Shown piece by piece: positions 51,201 through 59,946 of a stretch of DNA of 64,000 bases; position 1 is the first letter of the stretch, and each line of letters starts with the position of its first letter. This stretch comes from Plantactinospora sp040120695 (GTDB taxonomy: Bacteria; Actinomycetota; Actinomycetes; Mycobacteriales; Micromonosporaceae), in the NCBI RefSeq assembly GCF_040120695.1, contig NZ_JBEEAC010000007.1, positions 124,001-188,000 of the forward strand, read 5' to 3'. The position numbers and the translations under genes are program-made. The notes beneath the pieces are model-generated. The model was given only the letters and a program-made list of their open reading frames with translations. It did no database searches and had not been told where the DNA came from.

Positions 51201-51754
51201 CGCCGGACCAGCTCGACCGCGAGGTCGGCCAGCCTGGCGAGGTGGCGCAGCGACGCGCCCGGGACCGGCGGGGTCGAGCCGTCGGGTTCCCGGTCGGCGG
51301 GCGGCTCCCGGTCGGCGCCTCGACCGGCCGGCGACCGCCGCCGGGCGGGCCGCTCCCGGCCGGCCGGTGCCTCCCGGCCGCCGAGCGGCTCGGCGGCGAA
51401 GGCGAGCAGCACCGGCAGTGCGTGGTCGGCGTCGTACTCCAGGACCGGCACCCGCCACGAGGCAAGGTCGACCGGACCACGGGCCGGCTCGACCGGCTCG
51501 GTCCGGACCAGCTCCGCCGAGTCGACAGGGGCGCCGGCCCGGGTGGGCAGGGCGAGCAGGGCGCTGCCGGTGGTCGCCTTGGCGGCGAGTTCACCGAGTG
51601 CACCGGCCAGCCCGGGATGCCCGGCCGCGAAGGGGTGTGGCCGGTCCCGGGGCGGACGGCCGGGCCGGCGCGGCGGCCGGGTGGGCAGCCTGGGGTCCTC
51701 CGCCCACATCGCGAGCCGACCACCGGCCAGCCACACAGCGTGGACGACGAGCAC
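48263..51754 (-). CDS. SNF2-family DEAD/DEAH-type helicase
   Basis: A 1163-residue SWI2/SNF2 ATPase. Motif I is DDMGLGKTIMMLALL, motif Ia LLVCPMSLVGNWQRE, motif II VVDEAQSIKN (DEAQ box), motif III VAVTGTPVEN, motif V LKAGGTGLTLTAANHV and motif VI DQATDRAFRIGQRRPV. The 550 N-terminal residues are an Ala/Pro/Gly/Asp-rich SNF2-associated region. It probably remodels or translocates on DNA with the SWIM protein. GTG 51754 (MLVVHAVWLAGG) was chosen with AAGGGA 8-10 bases before; the open frame to 51931 is unlikely. Length and order are typical of the actinobacterial SWIM/SNF2 pair. Confidence 0.95.
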   Translation of the reverse strand: MLVVHAVWLAGGRLAMWAEDPRLPTRPPRRPGRPPRDRPHPFAAGHPGLAGALGELAAKATTGSALLALPTRAGAPVDSAELVRTEPVEPARGPVDLASWRVPVLEYDADHALPVLLAFAAEPLGGREAPAGRERPARRRSPAGRGADREPPADREPDGSTPPVPGASLRHLARLADLAVELVRRGRVLPGLSTTGPGGSAAAAGPAGASRLPGGSAGAAGPSGSAGSARAVWRPLLTGSDAGWARALTMALPPVTRAALDPPAAGFTAAQDGTGSAGGRPGGVPGASGSAAATVAEALDALTDAAARTALEGVRLIGAGRAGAADAAVRDWLRALTGRQRDFTAAPEALAGLDRELRAWQRDAAGSPVRACFRLVEPPAPAEIDLTPTEPDELAEPDDPAGADDSAVADDLAGSTGREGLAGSGALAGLIDVDAPAGAERRWRVEFALQAADEPSLVVGADRIWAARGDLRGLARHLADPQETLLTELGRASRLWPELDDALRTATPEALELDTEGAHRFLRDGAPVLHAAGFGVLLPSWWQRPGARLGARLQAKTRTAPGTVASRSALGMDALVDYRWELALGDQPLHAAELRALAKLKTPLVRLRGQWVELDAKRLAAGLKLLRAGGELTVGDLLRLGLATEDDPAALPVLGVSADGPLGDLLAGQAERHLTPREAPESFRGTLRPYQQRGLAWLAFLQSLGLGGILADDMGLGKTIMMLALLAGDPPEAGPTLLVCPMSLVGNWQREAARFAPELRVHVHHGAERPRGARFAAAVRDADLVLTTYSLAARDAAALGEVDWHRIVVDEAQSIKNAATRQAAAVRSLPARHRVAVTGTPVENRLADLWSIMEFANPGLLGAAPAFKKRYAEPIERHGDDEAAARLRRITGPFVLRRVKTDRSIITDLPEKLEMEVLCNLTREQASLYQAVVDDMMARIESSDGIERRGLVLATMTRLKQVCNHPAQVLRDGSALPGRSGKLARLEEILDEVLAAGEKALIFSQYAEFGGMLRAHLAARFGREVLYLHGGVGKTDRDAMVARFQDSTGDGSTGPALFVLSLKAGGTGLTLTAANHVIHVDRWWNPAVEDQATDRAFRIGQRRPVQVRKFVCAGTVEEKVAAMINEKRGLAARIVGSGEQWLTELSTSALRQLFALESGAVVE

Positions 51755-52016
51755 GCACAGGTCCCTTCTCGGCCGTGAGGTCAACTGACGGAACCCCTTT
51801 GTAGCACCCCGTCGGGTGCCGCCGCGCGACCCTCGCCCGGCACCCGCCAACCGTCCCGCCGGCACCGCGGCCCGATGGCCGACGACGGTGGCCGGCTGGC
51901 TCCTGGCGATTTTTTGCCTTACCCCAGTCACGAATCGAACAGTTTCGCCCCGGCAGCCGTACTAACAGAGAGGATGACGACAGGCATGAATGCGCCGTAG
52001 ATCACGAGGCGAGGCG

Positions 52017-52346
52017 GTGACCGTGGATTTTCCCATCGTGAAACGGGCCACGCCAGGGCGCTACCTGCTCCGCGGGCTGCTCTCCTGCGGGCCCTGCGAC
52101 GAACTGCTGATCCCGTCCTTCTCGTCGAGCGGACGCCGTTACTACGGCTGCCCCCGGCGGCAGTGTCCCCGCCCCTGGATTCTGGCCGAGCAGGCCGAGC
52201 AGGCCGTCTGGGCACACGTCGCGGCGACGTACGGGGAGGCCGCCCGGGACGTGCCGCAGGACCAGCGGCAGGCGCTGCTGACCGCCGTACTGGCCCGGGT
52301 CAGCATCGGGGTACGGGTCGCGGACCTGCACTACCAGTGGCGGTGA
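52017..52346 (+). CDS. Orphan recombinase-type zinc-ribbon protein
   Basis: A 109-residue protein with LLRGLLSCGPCDELL then YYGCPRRQCPRPW, the two CxxC-like knuckles of the zinc beta-ribbon found in the C-terminal region of large serine recombinases. No catalytic resolvase domain is present here or nearby. It is either a remnant of a recombinase or a recruited small zinc-ribbon protein; the codon use is normal and no stop interrupts it. GTG 52017 follows GAGGCG. Confidence 0.5.
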   Translation: MTVDFPIVKRATPGRYLLRGLLSCGPCDELLIPSFSSSGRRYYGCPRRQCPRPWILAEQAEQAVWAHVAATYGEAARDVPQDQRQALLTAVLARVSIGVRVADLHYQWR

Positions 52347-52467
52347 CCGGTCGGGAGGCGCCGACCGATGGCGGCGGACCGGCTCGGTGGAGACACCGGT
52401 GACGTGGTGGCGTGCCGGGTACGCCGATCCGCTGCGCCGGGCGCACCCCCGGCGGCAGGATGGCCAC

Positions 52468-52677
52468 ATGGAGGTCACCACCGAGATCCCGCTGGTCGGG
52501 GGCGCGGGTGACGGCGACATCGTGATCGTCGACCTCGACGTGCACGGCCGCCCACCGCTCACCCACCACCTGGTGGTCGACGGCGGACTCGCCCGGGCCG
52601 AGATCTACGAGCTGGAGGCAACCCCCGGGGAGAGGCCGCCCTGGCTGTACCGATGGCGCGGGCCGGCCCCGTCCTGA
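52468..52677 (+). CDS. Small hypothetical protein
   Basis: A 69-residue protein (MEVTTEIPLVGGAGDGDIV...), with beta-rich GDIVIVDLDVHGRP and LTHHLVVDGG. No family recognised. ATG 52468 was preferred over 52387 because the extra residues are Trp/Arg-rich. Codon bias supports coding. Confidence 0.45.
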   Translation: MEVTTEIPLVGGAGDGDIVIVDLDVHGRPPLTHHLVVDGGLARAEIYELEATPGERPPWLYRWRGPAPS

Positions 52678-52701
52678 GTCGGTTCCGGCCCGTCCGAACC
52701 G

Positions 52702-53430
52702 CTACCTGCCCCGGAACACCCGGACCGTCGCGATGCCGCCCAGGGCCAGCGCGCCGAGGAGTACCGCCCAGATGACCGTGGTGTTCAGGCCGGTGCCGAA
52801 CTCCGCGTTCGCCTTGGCGTTGGCGGCCAGCGACTGGTCCTGTGGCGCGGGCACCACCACCGGGGGAAGTTCGGCGTACCGGACCAGGCCGGTGCTCTCC
52901 AGCAGGGTCATGTGGTTCATGACGAAGCCGTTGGCCTGCTCGGCGAGCTGGCGCACGATCTCGTTCCGGGTTCCGGACCGGACGGCCCCGATCACCGGGA
53001 AGATCGCGCCGTGCGCCGCCCGCAGCCGGTCCACGAAGATCCGGTCGAACCGCGCCCCGGACGCGTTCGTCATCTCGGTGATCCAGCCCTTCTGCTGCGC
53101 ACTCGGCTCGTTGGGCAGCTGTACGCCCAGCTTGTTGGCGGCCTCCACGGTGAGCTGGTCCAGTTCCACGTGCTGCTTGGCGATCTCGGCGCCGATCTCC
53201 CGGACCCGGGCGCTGTCGCCCTTCTCGGCCGCCATCTGCCCGGCCGGCATCTCCCAGAGCCCGGCCATGCGCACCCCGCTGAGCAGTGCCATGTCGGCAG
53301 CGCCGAGCTGGGTGGGCCCGGCAGGGGCCGCGATCGCCGCCCCCGGCAGCACGAGCAGTCCGATCACCAGGCCAGCCAGCAGAACAGCCGTCGGACGCGT
53401 TGCCTTTACCGCAGATCGGGCCGTGGCCAC
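52702..53430 (-). CDS. DUF4142 secreted protein with C-terminal membrane anchor
   Basis: A 242-residue protein. Signal peptide AVLLAGLVIGLLVLPGAAIA (cut near AAP), then a DUF4142 helical bundle (ADMALLSGVRMAGLWEMPAGQMAAEKGDSARVREIGAEI then QHVELDQL), with the domain's H-x-x-x-x-x-L and later HMTLLESTGLVRY. The C-terminal VIWAVLLGALALGGIATV is a transmembrane anchor followed by RVFRGR. Exported and anchored. The DUF4142 fold resembles a ferritin-like four-helix bundle; function unknown. GTG 53430 has GGGAGG eight bases upstream. Confidence 0.85.
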   Translation of the reverse strand: MATARSAVKATRPTAVLLAGLVIGLLVLPGAAIAAPAGPTQLGAADMALLSGVRMAGLWEMPAGQMAAEKGDSARVREIGAEIAKQHVELDQLTVEAANKLGVQLPNEPSAQQKGWITEMTNASGARFDRIFVDRLRAAHGAIFPVIGAVRSGTRNEIVRQLAEQANGFVMNHMTLLESTGLVRYAELPPVVVPAPQDQSLAANAKANAEFGTGLNTTVIWAVLLGALALGGIATVRVFRGR

Positions 53431-53691
53431 GTACTCAACCTCCCAGAAAGCGGCGCCAGAGTGGCAATGGAGTTGTCGGCCAGGACCGTATTGCCGTGCG
53501 CGCTTATGAGTCAATCTCGGATGCCCGAGGAGAGCGAAGCTTAGGCCACATTTAAAGGAAACCTATGTCGGCGGGCGACGCGGCCGGGTCAGCACGGCGG
53601 CCGGTACCCGGATGGTGATCGTCCGCTCACGGAACACCGGCCGGTCGATCACGACGGCAGGAACCGGGGGTGGGGTGAAAAGGAGGATCGG

Positions 53692-53763
53692 TGGGCGCGG
53701 CAGGTTTCGAACCTGCGACCCCTCGCTTGTAAGGCGAGTGCTCTCCCACTGAGCTACGCGCCC
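53692..53763 (-). tRNA. tRNA-Val (anticodon UAC)
   Basis: 72 nt on the minus strand, GGGCGCG acceptor paired with CGCGCCC plus A discriminator. The D arm is AGCTCAGTGGGAGAGC, the anticodon stem CTCGC/GCGAG encloses loop CTTACAA with anticodon TAC (valine GUA), and the T arm contains GGTTCGAAACC. CCA is not encoded. Cloverleaf is complete. Confidence 0.96.
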
Positions 53764-53907
53764 GGAACGCCCGTGCGGCCTACCGGCGGCGGCAAGCTTA
53801 CCCTGCCGCTGCGCCCCACGGTCGACCCAGTATCCGGAACCCGGTAGCCGCCACGCACCCCGCGCGGAGACCCACCGGCCGGTCGAAACCGTACCCCGGC
53901 GGCCGGC

Positions 53908-54372
53908 TCAGGCCACCACCATGGCCAGAGCCTTGCGCCAACCGGCCTGGTCACGCGGCTCGCCGGGCTGGTTCAGCTCGGCGAAGCGCACCGTGCCGGC
54001 CCGGTCGATGACGAAAGTGCCCCGATTGGCGAACCCGGCGGTGTCGTTGAAGACGTCGTAGGTCCGGGCCACCCCACCGTGCGGCCAGAAGTCGGCCAGC
54101 AGCGGGAACTCGAAACCCTCCCGGTCGGCCCACACCTTGTGCGCATAGACCGAGTCGACGCTGATCGTCAGCACCTGGACGTCGTCGTTCTGGTACTCGT
54201 GGAGGTTGTCCCGCAGCTCGCCCAGCTCGCCCTGACAGGTGCCGGTGAACGCCAGCGGGTAGAAGACCAGCAGCACGGCTCGGCGACCACGGAAGTCGGA
54301 GAGTCGTACCTGCTGGTTGTTCTGGTCCTTCAACACGAAGTCCGGCGCTGGGGCGCCAACCTCGATCGGCAT
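53908..54372 (-). CDS. ahpE: Peroxiredoxin, AhpE type
   Basis: A 154-residue thiol peroxidase reducing H2O2 and organic hydroperoxides. The peroxidatic Cys46 is in YPLAFTGTCQGEL (P-x3-T-x2-C motif complete); the resolving Cys of 2-Cys enzymes is absent, fitting 1-Cys AhpE. It needs mycothiol or a thioredoxin-like reductant. The AhpE - DUF3052 gene order matches M. tuberculosis Rv2238c-Rv2239c. Start ATG 54372 follows the DUF3052 stop by 11 bp. Confidence 0.92.
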   Translation of the reverse strand: MPIEVGAPAPDFVLKDQNNQQVRLSDFRGRRAVLLVFYPLAFTGTCQGELGELRDNLHEYQNDDVQVLTISVDSVYAHKVWADREGFEFPLLADFWPHGGVARTYDVFNDTAGFANRGTFVIDRAGTVRFAELNQPGEPRDQAGWRKALAMVVA

Positions 54373-54383
54373 CCGGTTCCTTC

Positions 54384-54821
54384 CTACTTCCTGCCCTTGG
54401 TGCCACGGCGGAGGACCAGTCGAGCGCCGCTCCAGTCCTTGCCGGCGTTGATGGTCGACGTCTGCTGGAGGCCGGCGGTGACCGCCGTCTCACTGATCTC
54501 GCTCGGCTCGACGTGGCCCTCCCGTCCGGCCTTGGGCGTCAACAACCAGACCACGCCGTTGTCAGCCAGCGGGCTGAGCGTCTCGACGAGCATCTCGAAC
54601 AGGTCACCGTCGCCGTCCCGATACCAGAGCAGCACCGAGTCCACGACCTCGTCGGTGTCCTCGTCTACCAGCTCTCCGCAGCGATCGGTCAGGGCGTCCC
54701 GGAGATCCTGGTCGACGTCGTCGTCGTAGCCCATCTCCATGACGACCATCCCCGGCTCGATGCCGAACCGGTCCGCCAGACTCCGTACGCCGTCGGCGGC
54801 CTGACCAGCGGTCGCGCTCAC
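54384..54821 (-). CDS. DUF3052 family protein
   Basis: A 145-residue acidic protein. The core LADRFGIEPGMVVMEMGYDDDVDQDLRDAL and WLLTPKAGREGHVEPSEISETAVTAGLQQTST is the family signature. Function unknown; fold is methyltransferase-like in outline. It is conserved with AhpE as neighbour in actinomycetes (Rv2239c). GTG 54821 is 9 bases after AGGAGG; GTG 54827 three bases after it is the alternative. Confidence 0.88.
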   Translation of the reverse strand: MSATAGQAADGVRSLADRFGIEPGMVVMEMGYDDDVDQDLRDALTDRCGELVDEDTDEVVDSVLLWYRDGDGDLFEMLVETLSPLADNGVVWLLTPKAGREGHVEPSEISETAVTAGLQQTSTINAGKDWSGARLVLRRGTKGRK

Positions 54822-54932
54822 TGTCACGTGCCTCCTCATCTCCACTGCCAGCGGCATCCGTGCGACGCCGATGACGCAAAGTCCACACAGTTGTTCCCTC
54901 GCGCGCAAGTGGCGCACCGGGTCGAAGGGAAT

Positions 54933-57422
54933 TTACCGCGCCAGCAGCGTTCGGGCACCCTGGGTAATGGCCTCTTCGGAGACCAGTACATGACGGGCAG
55001 CCGGACCCAGCGGCACAAAAGTGTCGATAGCAGCCACCCTACGGGCAGATCCGACAAAACCGGCATCAACCAGCGCCGCCACCACACCCTCGCCGACCCC
55101 GCCGGAGCGGCGCGTCTCGTCCACGACCAGCACCCGGCCGGTCGCCTGGGCCTCCCGGATGATGTCCGCCACCGGCAGCGGGGCCAGCCAGCGCAGGTCC
55201 AGCACCCGGACGCCGACATCCTCCTCGGCCAGCTTCGCGGCGGCCCGCAGCGACATGCGAACACCATTACCGAACGTGATGATCGTGACGTCCTCGGCCG
55301 AGCCGACGCCGTACACCCGGCCCCGGCCGATCGGCACGTGGCTGGCCGTCCAGCCGCCCGGGCCGAGATAGGGGGCGAGCCACTCCTCGTCACCCTCAGC
55401 GTGCAGATCGCGGGTGTGGTACAGCGCGATCGGCTCCAGGAAGACGCAGACACTGCCGTCCACCGCCGCACTGGCCAGGCACGAGCGCAGCATCGGTGCG
55501 GCGTCGTCGGCCCGGGCCGGCACCGCGAGCACCAGCCCCGGAACGTCCCGGAGTACGGCCAGCGAGTTGTCGTTGTGGAAGTGCCCCCCGAACCCGTCCT
55601 GGTACGCCAACCCGGCGATCCGCACCACCATCGGATTGCGGTAGGCGCCCCGGGAGAAGTACTGCATCGTGGCCGCCTCGCCCCGGAGCTGGTCCTCCGC
55701 GTTGTGCAGGTACGCCAGGTACTGGATCTCGGGCACCGGCAGCATCCCGCTCAGCCCGGCACCGAGCCCGAGCCCGAGGATCGACGTCTCGTCCAGCAAC
55801 GTGTCGAAGACCCGGGGCGCGCCGAACCGCTCCCGCAGGCCCTTGGTGACCCCGTACACCCCGCCCTTGACCGCCACGTCCTCGCCGAAGACGGTCATGC
55901 CCGGGTGGTCGAGCAGCCCGTCGGCGAGCGCGGCGTTGATGGTCTGGGCCAGGGTGAGCGGGCCGGCCTGCTCCGGCAGCTTGCCGTCGAACGCGGCGCT
56001 GCGGGCCGCGGCACCCGGCCCGGCGGCCCGGCCGGCGGCGTCGGTGATCGTCCGCGCGACCCGGACCGGCCGCCGGGGCGCCAGCGGAGCCACGATGTCC
56101 GCCGCGCTCTCCAGCTTGCGCTCGCCGAGCACCTCCTCGGCGACCTTGCGGACCTGCCAGCCGACCTCGTCGTAGCGGGCGATCAGCTCCTCCGGGGTGA
56201 CCAGGCCGGCCTCGGCGAGCAGCCGGGCGGTGGCCACCACGGGATCCCGGTCGACGTCCCGGGCGATCTCGGCGGCGCTCCGGTACGCGATCTCGGCGTC
56301 CGCCCCGGCGTGCCCCATCAGCCGCACCGTGCACAGGTGCAGCACGGCGGGCCGGCGGTGCCGGCGCACCCAGGCCGCCGCCTCGACCGCCACGTCGTAC
56401 GTCTCGACCAGGTCGCAGCCGTCCGCCGAGAAGTACCGGATCCCGGGCTTGGCCCGCAACGCCTGCGCCACCCAGCCGTCCGGCGACCGGACGCTGATGC
56501 CGAGCCCGTTGTCCTCGCAGACGAAGAGCACCGGAATGCGCAGCCCGGCGTGGTCGCACCAGCCGGCGGTGTTGAACGCGGCGACGGCGGTGGCGTGGTT
56601 CACCGAGGCGTCGCCGAACGAGCAGACCACGATGGCGTCGCTCGGCCAGGCCGGCTCGGCCGCACCGTGCCGCCGGGCCGCACCGCCGGCCGCCCGTCGA
56701 CCGGCCGGCCGCACCCGACCGTCACCGAGCCGGCGCAGCCGTTCGATGGCGAAGCCGATCCCGACCGCCCGGGGCAGATGCGAGGCGATGGTGGAGGTGG
56801 TCGGCACGACGGCCACGGCGGGGTTGCCGAACACCTTGTGCCGGCCGCCGGCGATCGGCTCGTCGGCGGAGGCCACCACCCCGCGCAGCACGTCCCGGGC
56901 GGCATCGAGGACCGCGTCCGGCGTGCCGGTCCCGTCGTCGGCGTCGCCGTCCCGGTCCCGGTCGCCGGGCTTTCCGTTGCCGTCCTGGCCGCGCATCGCC
57001 TCGGCCACCCGTTCGGCGACCCCGACCCGGTGCGCCGGGCCGTCGTCCTGCCCGGCCCGCGCGGCGAGCCCCTCGGCCTCGGCCTGGACGGCCCGGGCGC
57101 AGTAGAACGCGCCGGACCGGTAGTGCAACAGGGCCGGATCGGTGGACCGGACCGCGAGCGCCACCGCCGCGTTGCCCTCGTGGCCGGCGGAGCCGATGGT
57201 GTAGAACCCCTCGCCGAAGCTGCGCAGCCAGCGCGCAGCGAGATCAAGGTGCCGGCTGACCAGTTGGGCGTCGAACAGTTCCAGGGCCGTCCGACCGTCG
57301 AGCGTGCCGCCGTCCCGGACCGGCTCCGCCGCCGTCCGCCCGGTCGCCGACACCTCGATGGCGCCGACCGCCTCCCGGAACCGTTCGTCGAGATCTTGGG
57401 GGGTGGTCACGTCCGACAGCAT
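54933..57422 (-). CDS. Fused E1 alpha/beta component of a thiamine-dependent 2-oxoacid dehydrogenase
   Basis: An 829-residue protein joining E1-alpha (residues about 20-400) and E1-beta (about 480-829). The TPP/Mg motif G-D-x-x-x-N is GDASVNHAT, and YxxHxxxGHAG lies near HLCTVRLMGHAGAD. The beta part has FGEDVAVKGGVYGVTKGL, FDTLLDETSILGLGLGAGLS and VVDETRRSGG, typical of transketolase-like beta subunits. It decarboxylates a branched-chain or other 2-oxoacid and passes the acyl group to E2 lipoate. No E2/E3 lies nearby. ATG 57422 was chosen (GTG 57410 possible). The alpha half has a variable Asp/Gly-rich insert near 160 and an Arg/Ala/Gly insert near 245. Confidence 0.9.
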   Translation of the reverse strand: MLSDVTTPQDLDERFREAVGAIEVSATGRTAAEPVRDGGTLDGRTALELFDAQLVSRHLDLAARWLRSFGEGFYTIGSAGHEGNAAVALAVRSTDPALLHYRSGAFYCARAVQAEAEGLAARAGQDDGPAHRVGVAERVAEAMRGQDGNGKPGDRDRDGDADDGTGTPDAVLDAARDVLRGVVASADEPIAGGRHKVFGNPAVAVVPTTSTIASHLPRAVGIGFAIERLRRLGDGRVRPAGRRAAGGAARRHGAAEPAWPSDAIVVCSFGDASVNHATAVAAFNTAGWCDHAGLRIPVLFVCEDNGLGISVRSPDGWVAQALRAKPGIRYFSADGCDLVETYDVAVEAAAWVRRHRRPAVLHLCTVRLMGHAGADAEIAYRSAAEIARDVDRDPVVATARLLAEAGLVTPEELIARYDEVGWQVRKVAEEVLGERKLESAADIVAPLAPRRPVRVARTITDAAGRAAGPGAAARSAAFDGKLPEQAGPLTLAQTINAALADGLLDHPGMTVFGEDVAVKGGVYGVTKGLRERFGAPRVFDTLLDETSILGLGLGAGLSGMLPVPEIQYLAYLHNAEDQLRGEAATMQYFSRGAYRNPMVVRIAGLAYQDGFGGHFHNDNSLAVLRDVPGLVLAVPARADDAAPMLRSCLASAAVDGSVCVFLEPIALYHTRDLHAEGDEEWLAPYLGPGGWTASHVPIGRGRVYGVGSAEDVTIITFGNGVRMSLRAAAKLAEEDVGVRVLDLRWLAPLPVADIIREAQATGRVLVVDETRRSGGVGEGVVAALVDAGFVGSARRVAAIDTFVPLGPAARHVLVSEEAITQGARTLLAR

Positions 57423-57588
57423 TACCGACGCCGGCCACCCGTGACCACTCAGACACGTCACAACCGACCGTGGCGTTCGGGTTACCTCGCGGGAAGGTCC
57501 CGCAAACCATGGCGATCTCGGGCCGGCGCGCACGTCGACCCGGGCGCCCCGGTCTGGGAGTGATGGCGCTCAACCTGTGGCCCGGCGG

Positions 57589-59208
57589 CTACTCGCGCCA
57601 GCCGGCCAGCTCGACACCCTTGGCCAGCTCCACCCGGAGGCCGAGGAGGATCTCCCGGGAGGCTCCCGGCGGCAGTTCCAGCCGCCAGATCAACTCGCCC
57701 AACGCGGCCCGCTCCTCAGGCGCCGGATCGAGGCGCAGCTCGCGGACCGTGATGCCCTCGGCGCGCGAGACCGGAAGCTGGTCCAGCATGGTCACCCGGG
57801 CCGGCCGGGGAGTGTGGTTGGCCACCGTCGTCCGGTACTCGACCTCCCGGCGTCGGGTCGAGCCCAGCGTGGCCCTGGTGTCGCTGCGCCGGATCAGCTC
57901 CCGCTTCACCCGGATCCGGTCGTCGAGGCCGAGCGCCAGCTCGACCTCCTCCCCCGGCGCCCAGGTCGGCAGCGGCGTACTGCCGACGAAGTCGCCGCCG
58001 TGGAAGACCGAGGCCGGTCCGGGCAGCATGGTGTGGGCGGAACCGTTGGTCACGGTGGCCCGCAGGTGCACGTCCGGGGTACGGACCGGCGCGGTGACGT
58101 AGTCGAGGGTGGACTCGAGTTCGAGCACGGCGACGACCGCACGGTGTGCCCCACCGTCGGCGGGCACCGCCACCGGGCGGGCCGGCCGGTACGTGGCGGC
58201 CACCACGCCCTGCTCCACGGTGGCGGTCGACTGGGCGACCGGGGCGGCCCGGCGGGCTACGGCTCCCGGGGCCGGCGGCGGACCGCCGACCGCACCCGCG
58301 GCCACCGCCATCGTCCGGACCGGCGCACCGCCCCTCCCTCGTTCCTGGACCGTCCGGTCCAGCTGGTCCAGATACCAGGGAGTCAGCTCGGGCAGGGCGG
58401 TACCGGTGGTCGGACGGGCGGTGGAGAGCTGCAGCTCGCACTCCGGCCAATCCTCGCCGGTGCGCTGGCTGACCAGCCCGAACCAGGTGAGCGTCAGGTT
58501 CTCGTCGACCAGCCGCAGGTCGTAGGAGGAGGTCCAGCCCGCCCCCGGCACGACGTACGACAGTTCGAGTCGGACCTCGGCGCTGCCGCTGCCGTCGCCG
58601 GGCTGCTCCGCATCGGCGGGGTCGGACCGGACGACCACGTCGGCGGCGAGCCGGTCCGGCTGCCGCTTGCCGGGCAGGGCCGCGAGTTCGCGTTCGACGG
58701 CGGCGAGCCGGTCCTGGGTCTCGTCGCGCCGCCGGCCCAGCTCCCGCCGCCGGGCCTGGCTCGCCGCCGTCTGCTCGGCCACCGAGTCGGTGAATCCGAG
58801 TACGTCGGCTGGGGTGGCCTCCCCACCGGCCAGCGCCCGGGCGTACGTGCCGCCGGCCCGCTGGGCGAGCCGGGTCAGGAACTCCTCCCGCCCGGTCTCC
58901 ACCGCGTCCGCGTCGGCCAGCTCGGCCAGCTCGCCGGTCAGCTCGCGGCGCCGCTGCTCCAGCTCGGCAGCGGTCCGGTCGGAGGTGCGCGGCTGCACCT
59001 CGGTCAGCACGTCCACCCCGAGGACGCTCGCCGGCCCGTGGCCGCTGACCCGCAGCGAGTCGCGGTGCAGGCCGAGCGGGAGCGGGCCGATCCGGATCCG
59101 GTGCTCCCCGGCGGGGAGCTGAAGGTCCGCTCGGCGGGTGACCCGGGCCCGGTCCGGGAAGACCGTGACGGCGACGATCGGTGCGTCGATGCGGGACGGC
59201 GGTGTCAT
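57589..59208 (-). CDS. DUF4139 domain-containing protein
   Basis: A 539-residue protein with an N-terminal DUF4140-like beta domain (APIVAVTVFPDRARVTRRADLQLPAGEH, GLHRDSLRVSG), a coiled-coil of about 100 residues (ELEQRRRELTGELAELAD, ELGRRRDETQDRLAAVERELA), and a C-terminal DUF4139 beta region (ELSYVVPGAGWTSSYDLRL, NLTLTWFGLVSQRTGEDW, LPPGASREILLGLRVE). The two-part arrangement matches the family in full. No signal peptide, so cytoplasmic. Function unknown. ATG 59208 opens the conserved domain; the upstream frame is not used. Confidence 0.9.
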   Translation of the reverse strand: MTPPSRIDAPIVAVTVFPDRARVTRRADLQLPAGEHRIRIGPLPLGLHRDSLRVSGHGPASVLGVDVLTEVQPRTSDRTAAELEQRRRELTGELAELADADAVETGREEFLTRLAQRAGGTYARALAGGEATPADVLGFTDSVAEQTAASQARRRELGRRRDETQDRLAAVERELAALPGKRQPDRLAADVVVRSDPADAEQPGDGSGSAEVRLELSYVVPGAGWTSSYDLRLVDENLTLTWFGLVSQRTGEDWPECELQLSTARPTTGTALPELTPWYLDQLDRTVQERGRGGAPVRTMAVAAGAVGGPPPAPGAVARRAAPVAQSTATVEQGVVAATYRPARPVAVPADGGAHRAVVAVLELESTLDYVTAPVRTPDVHLRATVTNGSAHTMLPGPASVFHGGDFVGSTPLPTWAPGEEVELALGLDDRIRVKRELIRRSDTRATLGSTRRREVEYRTTVANHTPRPARVTMLDQLPVSRAEGITVRELRLDPAPEERAALGELIWRLELPPGASREILLGLRVELAKGVELAGWRE

Positions 59209-59273
59209 CCCGGCGAGGCTACCGAACCGGCGCCACCGCCGCGGCTGCCCTCGGGCGCCGGGGTGGGCGGCGG

Positions 59274-59678
59274 TCAGCCGGGCAGGAAGGAGAGGCGGAC
59301 CTGGCGGGTGGAGTTGTCGCCGTTCGGGTCGACCAGGCAGATCGACTGCCAGGTGCCGAGCGCCAACCGGCCGCCGAGCACCGGCAGCGTCGCGTACGGC
59401 GCGACGATGGCCGGCAGTACGTGGTCGCGCCCGTGCCCGGGTGAGCCGTGCCGGTGTCGCCAGCGGTCGTCGGTGGGCAGCAGATCGTCGAGGGCGGTCA
59501 GCAGGTCGTCGTCCGAACCGGCGCCGGTCTCGATGATCGCCAGGCCGGCGGTGGCGTGCGGCACGAAGACGTGCAGCAGTCCGTCCCCCTTGCCCGCGAG
59601 GAACCGCTCGGCCTCCCGGGTGATGTCCCGGACGACCGGCCGGGAGCCCGTCCGGATCGTGATCACCTCGCTCTCCAT
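59274..59678 (-). CDS. YjbQ (UPF0047) family protein
   Basis: A 134-residue protein with VFVPHATAGLAIIETG (metal His), GHGRDHVLPAIVAPY (His-x-x-x-x-x-H) and LGTWQSICLVDPNGDNSTRQV, the full UPF0047 signature. Such small proteins have been credited with a weak thiamine-phosphate-synthase-like activity. It is on the same strand, 65 bp upstream of the DUF4139 gene. ATG 59678 (MESEVITIRTG) was preferred over ATG 59696. Confidence 0.92.
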   Translation of the reverse strand: MESEVITIRTGSRPVVRDITREAERFLAGKGDGLLHVFVPHATAGLAIIETGAGSDDDLLTALDDLLPTDDRWRHRHGSPGHGRDHVLPAIVAPYATLPVLGGRLALGTWQSICLVDPNGDNSTRQVRLSFLPG

Positions 59679-59946
59679 CCGCCCAGTCTGCCGCAACCGT
59701 CCACCCGCCGGGTGGCGGTACGGAACGTCGCCGGATGACGGTACGGAGGGGATGAAATGCCGGCGACAAACCGGGCCACCCTGGGGCGCACTGCGAGGCC
59801 TCTTCCGGAAACTCCGGATTTCCGGGCGGTTACCGTCGGGTACCTGTGTCCCGCGTCGCCTATGCCCGGTCTAGAGGTGACGCGGCGAGGCATCAGGGGG
59901 CAGGATGGACGCTAGAGACCTACCCAACACAACCTAGGGAACGCCT

